Source: Hysterangium stoloniferum
Lineage: Eukaryota > Basidiomycota > Agaricomycetes > Hysterangiales > Hysterangiaceae
Assembly: GCA_015178975.1 (NCBI GenBank)
Contig: WHVD01000115.1
Coordinates: 62,001-126,000, forward strand
Direction: 5' to 3'
Length of the DNA: 64,000 bases
Part shown: one piece after another, positions 57,010 to 64,000 of the stretch
Numbering within the stretch: position 1 is the first letter of the stretch
How the letters are laid out: every line of letters starts with the position of its first letter
Translations under genes and position numbers: made by a program
The notes under the pieces: model-generated
The model's input: only the letters and a program-made list of their open reading frames with translations
Told to the model about the DNA's origin: nothing
Databases searched by the model: none

Positions 57010-59658
57010 TTAATGATAGAGTTTTGTTGACCCGAAATGGCCTGAGAGTGGATGATCATGTTTGTATTGAAGGATCCTGAGGCGGAGGCCATCGGAGTCC
57101 GGTACATAGATACGATCGTCAAGTCTAATGAAACCATGTTGATCAAGAGACCACCGAGGTTGATCGGGGTCCACGGGATTGTCCAGATGAGCTTTAGTAA
57201 CTGGGTCTAGTGGAATTGCTGATAGAATATCTTGATGTAACTTCTCGATATCCATAATGATAATTCCATGGACAATGGGATTGACGAGGAAAGTTGCGCG
57301 GACCGATGCGGTAAGCTGTTGATTTGTGAAAATAGGTTTCAGGTTGTGCGGATTTACCGTTGCATAGTCGTTGCTCCCCTCTTTAGGATAGATGTCCCAT
57401 CGTCTAGTTAAAGCGTCGGGTTTGCCGCCGAGACGGCCAGGTCCAAAGCGGATAATCATGTTGAAGGCAGAGAGATATTCAGACAAGCGGGCCTACCGGC
57501 GGGTCAAGAGTTTTGTGGTAGAAAAGTATTCCAGGTTTTTGTGATCTGTTACAACGTCAATAGGAGCTCCTGAACCTTCCAAATAGTGTCACCACGCTTT
57601 GAAAGCTGAAAAGATTGCCAGAAGTTCTTTATCATGAACATCGTAGTTGAGCTCTGCTCCGGTAAAAGTCCGGGACAGAAAAGCCACGGGGTGGACTTCT
57701 CCGTCGGAGTCCTGGATAGAGAGAATGGCTCCAAGTGCATAGTCGGAGGTGTCCGTTTCAACAATAAGTGGGAAGTCCGGTTTCCAATGTGACAGAATAG
57801 GAGCTGTAGAAAAAGAATTTTTTAAAAGATTGAAAGCTTTTTGACACTAATCATTAAAATTCCACGGAGTACCCTTACGCGTAAGATGGGTAAGGGGTAC
57901 CGTGATGTCGGAATATCCACGGATAAAACGTCGGTAAAAATTGGCAAAGCCGAGGAAGGATTGTATATCTTTAACTTTTCGAGGTTCGGGCCAATCTTTG
58001 ATGACTTGCACTTTAGTTTCGTCCATGCGGAGTCCATCGGGTCCCAACATGAAACCTAGGTATTCCACAGAGTCCGTGTCAAAAGTACATTTTTTACCGT
58101 TTGCGAATAAACCATGTTGTCTGAGCCTCCGGAGAACTTCATGGACTTGTTTGTCGTGTTCCACGGGATTCTCGGAGTAGATAAGAATGTCATCCAAGTA
58201 AACAATGACGCATACATCGAGCATGTCGGAGAAAATGTCATTGATAAAATGCTGAAAAACAGACGGGGCATTGGTGAGTCCAAAAGGGATGACCAACCAC
58301 TCGAAGGCCCCATAACGGGTTCTAAAAGTGGTTTTCCATTCGTTGCCCACGGCAATCCAGACCAAATGATAGGCGTGCTTGAGATCTATTTTGGTGTAAA
58401 TCCGGGCATTCCGCGGGGCATCGAGCAGGTCAGATATAAGTGGGAGTGGATATTTGTCCTTTTTGGTGACGGCATTGAGTCCTCTAAAATCAACACATAG
58501 TCGAAGGGATCCATCCTTTTTTCTGACAAACAGAACAGGTGCTCCAAAAGGAGACTTTGAGGGTCAAATAAAACCTATGGACAAATGTTCATCCAGGAAA
58601 TCACGGATTGTGGATAATTCCGTGGACGAAAGCAGGTAAATATGTCCTAGGGGTGGCTGGGCGCCATCTTCAAGATCGATTTTTAAGTCGTATTCTCTGT
58701 GAGGCGGAAGCCGGTCAGCTTTTTGCTTGCTAAAAACATCCGCGAAGTCATGATATTTCTCCGGGACACCTTCTAGGTCAGTGGCTTGCTCAGATTTAGA
58801 TACCGGGGTTGAAAAACATCCAGTTGCTTCATCAATTTTTAAGTTGATAGTGAACGCCTGGGACCCATCCATTTTTGAAGCCCTAATAAAAGCTGCAGCA
58901 TTAATCAGAGAAATGGATGGAGGTGCCATGGGTTCCGGGGAAGCTGTAGGTGCTGTAGGGATCACAGGAGTCCTCGAGACTGCAGGTGCCGGGAAGGCCA
59001 TGGGTGCCGTGGAGGCCGAGACAGGCGCAGTTTCCTCAGTCGCCACGGGAGTCCGGAATGTTATACTGTTAGCTATCCAGTCAATCAACGGATTGTAGTG
59101 GGTAAGCCAGTTATGTCCTAGGACTACCGAGCAACTTGAGTCTAACTGGGTCACATAGAAAGTGACCAATTGAGATGTTCCACAAGGGAAATTGATGGGT
59201 AAATCACAAGCTTGGGTAACAACCGAATTACTTGTGCCATCGAAGAGGTGGAGTGCGACGGGATTTATTGAATAAGTTGACAAAGAATTTTTTTGCGTGA
59301 ATTTTGTATCTAAAAAACAATGAGTCGAGCCGGAATCTATAAGAGCTGAAAAAACGAATTTCGGAATCATATTAGACATAAGTTTAACGAAAAATGAATC
59401 AGAATGTGAAAGAGCGGATGTGTTGAGGCGAGTAAACTCTTGAATGCGCAGAGAGGCAATGCAACCCCTAACCCGTGTGGAGTCCGCGGGGTTGCTCACT
59501 CTTTTGTCGAATCGGCAGCCAGTTTGTCCTTCGACAGGGTTTCCGTGGAGGCTTTGGCTGTTCGACCCTTTGAAGATTTTGCTTTTGCCAGCAGACATTC
59601 CGGGACTCGATGACCGGGTTTCCCGCACAAGAGACAGAGGTTGTTGTCCATACGACAT
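57010..59658 (-). pseudogene. Protease, reverse transcriptase, RNase H and integrase N-terminus
   Basis: Protease FSALIDSGSTHCFLD keeps its catalytic DSG. RT shows [40 protein letters not shown] and the catalytic [12 protein letters not shown]. RNase H shows DHKNLEYF. The integrase zinc region is KHDHPLSGHFG .. CKSCTTC. Stops: TGA 58564-58566 (Arg expected), TAG 57847-57849 (Trp), TGA 57589-57591 (Trp), TAG 57493-57495 (Gln), and a frameshift near 57040. The protease frame overlaps the end of gag, suggesting -1 frameshifting. The domain order is that of Ty3/gypsy. Confidence 0.9.
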
Positions 59659-60788
59659 TGTCTTTCTTGTGGAGTCAATTTGCCATTGGGTCCGAGTTTG
59701 CCTGAGAGGTCGGGTTTTCCGGCTTGCTTGCCGGACTGTTGACCCTTGTTGTTGTCCTTATTGTCCTTATTGTTGTTGTTGTTATTTGAAGACTTTTTAT
59801 CGTTCTTCTTGTCGCATTGCGTGGAGTTCTGGTTGCTGGTTGACGAATTGTTGTTATTGTTTTTGTCCTTGGACTTATTTACTTTGTCCGCGGACGTCTC
59901 GCGGGCAACTTCCGCACAACGTTCCCAATAACGTGCATCCGCGTTTTGAGCTTTGAGGCGCATACGGGACAGGGTTTTTGGCTTGCCATCTTCTCCTTTC
60001 GAGACTTCGTCTTTAAGGCGGGATGGCAGACCGGCGTAGAATTGGTGGCGGAGAGCGGGATCGCCCCACTGACAACGAGCTGCAAGATTATTGAATTGGA
60101 CGATGTAGTCCGTGATGCACTGCATGTCCTTCATATGAAGATTTGTGAGACTATTCTCTGCTTCTCCTGTCGGGTCATATGGGCCAAAGTTGGTTTCAAG
60201 CTCCTCAACAAAAGCCTCCCAATTTTCAAGCCAGAGTGGCTCTTCCTCGGAAATCCTGCTAAAAGCCGGTTCGAACCATTTCAACACAGATCCCGACAAA
60301 TATGACAGTGTGTAGTTGACTTTTCGGAAGTCCGTGGAGAATGCAGCGGCACGATCATGGAAGTTGAAGTGACATTGCATGAGGAAAGTAGAGAGTTTGT
60401 TTGGGTTGGAACCCGTGAAGGGTTCCGGAGCATTGACCTTTGACCGTGGAGGTTCTTGTTCCTTTTTCTTTCGTTCTTCGAGCAGGTGCATCATGAATTT
60501 ATCTATGGTTCCTGCTAAAAATTCAGAAGTCGGATCCCCCTATTGTGGTCGTTGAACAGGTGGAGGGTGTTTGAGAGGGATTTCGACACCTTTGCCCTTG
60601 TCGGGGGCCACGGAATCGTCCTCATGCTCGGATTCGTCCAGGTTTTCCAGGACTTCTTCGATACGGGCTTCTTCCATGGGTTCCGACTGGTTCGCAAGCG
60701 TCTGACTGGTATACAGAGTTAACGGGGAATGAAGAGTCGACGGTCCAGGTATTGATGACTGTGCGCGTGTACTTCTTCTTGGTGGCAT
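59496..60788 (-). pseudogene. Gag of the chromovirus, one stop codon
   Basis: From ATG 60788, 37 bp inside the 5' LTR, the frame reads MPPRRSTRAQSSIPGPST to a TAG at 60540-60542 (Q-stop-G; CAG likely ancestral). It then stays open as GDPTSEFLAGTIDK .. to 59496. The Gag core (LSYLSGSVLKWFEPAF, FVEELETNFGPYD, LRHQFYAGLPSRLKD) is followed by an Asn/Lys-rich linker and the knuckle CLLCGKPGHRVPEC. It would form virus-like particles. One base change separates it from a complete frame. Confidence 0.85.
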
Positions 60789-60824
60789 AATGAAAACAAT
60801 CTGCGAGTATTAGTCAGAAAATAC

Positions 60825-61664
60825 TGTTAGGATACACACACAGGCCGGGTTTCCGGAGAAACCCGCGGGATATCCGGTAGGACTTGGCTTCAGCTTATAG
60901 GCTGCACCCTCGCTAGATTGTGTTGTCCAATTTCAAACGGACGGAGAGGGATCCCGGGGAGTCCGGGCGGGGTTCGTGGGTCGTAGGTCGTAAGTCAGAG
61001 GTCGTGGGTCGTAGGTCGGGGGTCGTGGGTCGTGAGTCGAGTTTGGTTGAGAGAGGTAGATGCGCCGGAGCCCATGGGCTCCTACTAGTGCGAGCGATGT
61101 GAATCGAGTAAGGTTTTAGAGTGGAAAATATTATTAGATTACTGGGGGGAATCTAAGCTAATTTTCTGACTGGATTGTATGTACAACATCTGCCAGTTTA
61201 TATAGACCGTGGAATGCATGACATACCAAATCCAGTAATAACAAAACGAAACTAACAAACATGAAAAGGGAATAGTAAACACCAAATTGGTGTTAGGAAC
61301 GGAATGGAACGGAGCGGAGTCCGAATCGTGACAAAGCATAACCCATAACGGGAAACAGAGCGGGAGTGGAGTCCTAAATCGTGACAGGTCATTTGACTAA
61401 AATGGGAACGGGGCTCAATTAGAGTGGTGACGGGATTCTAAGCGGGGACCGGTGACTGATGCGTGGGACAAAGACGGACATAAACAGAGACGGAGTCCAG
61501 GGGAAGTCCGGTGACTGATATGTGTTGTAATGAGGTCGAATGTAATGAGTCTTGACGTGACGGAGTCCGGGCAGGAAATCCTATAAACAGACGATTGGTG
61601 CTTGTAGCGCGTGGGGGCGTACGGGTTGGTGCCCGGAGTCCGGCAGGATTGTCCGGTCGTAACA
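60825..61664 (-). repeat. 5' LTR of the chromovirus
   Basis: An 840-bp LTR, the slightly more CpG-rich partner of 53536-54374. It directly abuts TSD CTTTT at 61665-61669. Confidence 0.95.
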
Positions 61665-62068
61665 CTTTTACTGACTGTCCCGTGGAATGTGTAAAGTCAA
61701 GTTGACCATGTTTTGGCACCTCCTCCAGGTGAACTCATTTATACAGGAACCACTGGCCGATCTACCTCTCCTGTGGAGCATGTTGTAGCTAATATGTGTA
61801 TTTAGTGCCTAATGTACATTTTTTGTGACAGATGTGATCCCAGCATGCCCAGCAATGTTCCCGCCCTGCCTGGGAAATGGATCACTCAAGAGTAAGCTGA
61901 GACCTGTAGATATATCAGAAGGAAATGATATAAAACAGTCATTAAATGTAAATACCATGTGGGAGAACATTTGAGATACTATAATCAGATGCCAAAGTCT
62001 CCCACTGCACTCCTATGGGCACCGGTCATCCATCCACTCTTACACAACTCCCGCACTCTCAAAGTGCA

Positions 62069-62440
62069 TCAAAAGTGTCTTAACGATACATGTAGTATTT
62101 CTGCATGCCTTTGAGTTGGAGATAAAGCACTGTATGATGTCATTGTCAGTGAGAATGAAAGAATGACAACAAAATGAGGAACATAGCACCAGTTCCACCT
62201 GCAGAAGTTGTAGTAGCTGAATATGTAGCAGGGAATCACTCGCCCATGCATGAGGAACAGCTCATAATAAAATTTTCCTGCCCAATGGAAACCCAGTAGT
62301 GGCCAATCAGCTGGCCGGATAGGAATGTGACAAAAGGCTCGTTCAAGATCCAGGGAATAATATGCAATAGGGCGATTACAAACAGTTGGCTCTTTCTTTT
62401 GCGTTATCCATTGCTGGCTGTCTGTTCTCATGTTTTGCAT
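62069..62440 (-). pseudogene. Reverse-transcriptase fragment, left arm
   Basis: The frame contains YYSLDLERAFCHIPIRPADW then PLLGFHWAGKFYYELFLMHG. This matches the fingers/palm region of retrotransposon RTs (D-x-x-x-A-F/Y-x-x-I-x-V/I-x-P-x-D-W). The D-W-PLLG style is typical of DIRS/Ngaro-type tyrosine-recombinase elements. The catalytic YxDD region is absent. Only a fragment; it is mirrored at 62660-62962. Confidence 0.55.
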
Positions 62441-62659
62441 AAACGTTTCCTCAATGCTACAACGATTTTCATGCCATTACTTTATCAATGCTCATCTCTT
62501 CCCCCCTCAAGGGAATCCCCCACTATGCCCCAACTCTGATCCCCATGTCAATGCATGTCCAGATGATGCCTCTACCCTGCCCCATGTATCTTCTACCCTC
62601 AACGGAGATGCATCGGCCTTTTTCTTGGCAGGTTATCTGGACCAACCGTTTGTAATCGC

Positions 62660-62962
62660 CCTATTGCATATTATTCCCTGGATCTTGAACGAGCCTTTTG
62701 TCACATTCCTATCCGGCCAGCTGATTGGCCACTACTGGGTTTCCATTGGGCAGGAAAATTTTATTATGAGCTGTTCCTCATGCATGGGCGAGTGATTCCC
62801 TGCTACATATTCAGCTACTACAACTTCTGCAGGTGGAACTGGTGCTATGTTCCTCATTTTGTTGTCATTCTTTCATTCTCACTGACAATGACATCATACA
62901 GTGCTTTATCTCCAACTCAAAGGCATGCAGAAATACTACATGTATCGTTAAGACACTTTTGA
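62660..62962 (+). pseudogene. Reverse-transcriptase fragment, right arm
   Basis: The inverted twin of 62069-62440 reads the same LDLERAFCHIPIRPADW and HGRVIPCYIFSYYNF on the plus strand. Near-identity of the arms implies either a recent inverted duplication or gene conversion between arms. Confidence 0.55.
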
Positions 62963-63673
62963 TGCACTTTGAGAGTGCGGGAGTTGTGTAAGAGTGGATG
63001 GATGACCGGTGCCCATAGGAGTGCAGTGGGAGACTTTGGCATCTGATTATAGTATCTCAAATGTTCTCCCACATGGTATTTACATTTAATGACTGTTTTA
63101 TATCATTTCCTTCTGATATATCTACAGGTCTCAGCTTACTCTTGAGTGATCCATTTCCCAGGCAGGGCGGGAACATTGCTGGGCATGCTGGGATCACATC
63201 TGTCACAAAAAATGTACATTAGGCACTAAATACACATATTAGCTACAACATGCTCCACAGGAGAGGTAGATCGGCCAGTGGTTCCTGTATAAATGAGTTC
63301 ACCTGGAGGAGGTGCCAAAACATGGTCAACTTGACTTTACACATTCCACGGGACAGTCAGTAAAAGGGGGAAGGTTGGTAACACTAGATATATATTATAT
63401 AAACACTATATTACAAGTTCAGGTTCTACAGTCCAGTACAGCCTGCAAATGAGTTCGTGAGCTGCATGTACACTAGCATAAAGACAAATGTTATGTGAGG
63501 AAAATTTTTTGAAAGTAATATTGGAAAGCACTAGTATATTTAATTACAAGACAAACTATCTAGTCTTTATGTGATTTGGTGGTGTATTCGTGGAGATATC
63601 GTGTTCGCAAGTTGGGACACGTTCTGCAAAAACTAATACAAGTGTGCGCCTTACGTAATGCAAACAGCTGTAA

Positions 63674-64000
63674 GTATACCAAATTCTAATATACTCTAAA
63701 GGTCATTTAAAGATCTGGGATGTGATTCAAGCATAATTTGGTTTTTAAAACTTTCAAAAAGTCTTAAACTCTTTCGTACATTACAAACTAAAGGATCTTT
63801 CCAGACATGAGTAGACAATAAAAAAAATTAGTAAATACTTTTAAAAAATAGATACCTTTAGATAGTCCATTCCATGCATATGTATATCATTGGCACCTCT
63901 AAATACATATTTATTACTTTGGAATGGATCTGTCAATCTGAACAGAGTTCTACTTGATTCAACATACCCAGAATATATAGGGGGTTTTACTTAATAAAGA
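63674..64000. other. AT-rich, nothing recognised
   Basis: No frame, repeat or RNA gene could be supported here. Confidence 0.3.

Larger units (their letters stand above)
53536..61664 (-). mobile_element. Complete chromovirus (Ty3/gypsy LTR retrotransposon) with antisense cargo gene
   Basis: LTRs at 53536-54374 and 60825-61664 (~840 bp, TGTTACGACC .. ATCCTAACA on the minus strand) with a perfect TSD CTTTT (53531-53535 and 61665-61669). On the minus strand the interior runs Gag, protease, RT, RNase H, integrase and chromodomain. AAAGGGAGGATAC precedes the 3' LTR as a polypurine tract. Structure is complete, but gag and pol contain several stops and frameshifts, so it is not autonomous now. Confidence 0.95.
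53222..63673. repeat. Palindrome of a reverse-transcriptase fragment, left arm split by a retrotransposon
   Basis: The left arm is 53222-53535 plus 61670-62389 and the right arm is 62642-63673, each ~1.03 kb, around a ~252-bp spacer. Outer ends are TTACAGCTGTTTGCAT and its complement. The right arm preserves the empty insertion site of the 8.1-kb element (AGTAAAAGGGGGAAGG uninterrupted). Both arms encode the RT-like peptide at 62069-62440 and 62660-62962. No clear outer TSD was found. Confidence 0.9.

Noticed and set aside
59444-59956. Cys-rich 170-codon plus-strand frame over gag
   Set aside because: Antisense of the Asn/Lys-rich Gag linker and knuckle; composition artefact.

Overview
The window looks like a transposon-rich stretch of an Agaricomycete (mushroom-forming basidiomycete) nuclear genome. 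The evidence is eukaryotic split genes with 50-80 nt GT..AG introns, F-box/LRR proteins and a P450 of basidiomycete style, chromodomain Ty3/gypsy retrotransposons, Ty1/copia remnants, Tc1-type and DDE_3-type transposase debris and many solo LTRs. The species is not identified.

Layout: 0-9.2 kb holds two copies of one gypsy-type element. Copy A at the left edge has an open first reading frame; copy B at 4.4-9.2 kb is decayed. An F-box gene lies between them, and its stop codon is inside copy A's LTR. 9.2-13 kb is DNA-transposon debris carrying two TSD-flanked solo LTRs. 13-17.3 kb holds an 18-bp minisatellite split by a solo LTR, then ~290-bp tandem units split by another. 17.3-27.1 kb is an old chromovirus (minus strand) with a young, internally deleted copia element inserted in its gag. 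28.8-42 kb is the gene island: a solo LTR, an intact 12-exon cytochrome P450, a tRNA-like element, an intact 7-exon secreted ribonuclease T2 and a 2-exon F-box gene. 42.5-50 kb has a large foldback, a 21-bp minisatellite and an old copia element with LTRs nested in LTRs. At 50 kb is a 521-bp terminal-repeat miniature retrotransposon (TRIM) whose LTRs contain a tRNA-like unit. 51-52.2 kb is a broken short-chain dehydrogenase. 53.2-63.7 kb is a ~1-kb-arm palindrome made of a reverse-transcriptase fragment, with one arm split by a complete 8.1-kb chromovirus.

Two systems deserve attention. First, the complete chromovirus (53.5-61.7 kb) carries between integrase and 3' LTR an antisense gene with its own TATA box, two spliceosomal introns, a poly(A) signal and a Zn2Cys6-like cysteine cluster. 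The old chromovirus at 17-25 kb keeps a homologous antisense frame in the same place. Second, the TRIM at 50 kb (perfect 5-bp TSD, two 206-bp LTRs) has A-box, B-box and TTTT-terminator signals inside each LTR, and a similar mobile tRNA-like unit sits at 35.7 kb.

Most element genes are broken by CGA-to-TGA, CAG-to-TAG or TGG-to-stop changes, and LTR pairs differ mainly at CpG sites. This points to C-to-T decay of methylated DNA as the main force shaping the accessory sequence. All boundaries and homologies were read by eye; no database search was done.
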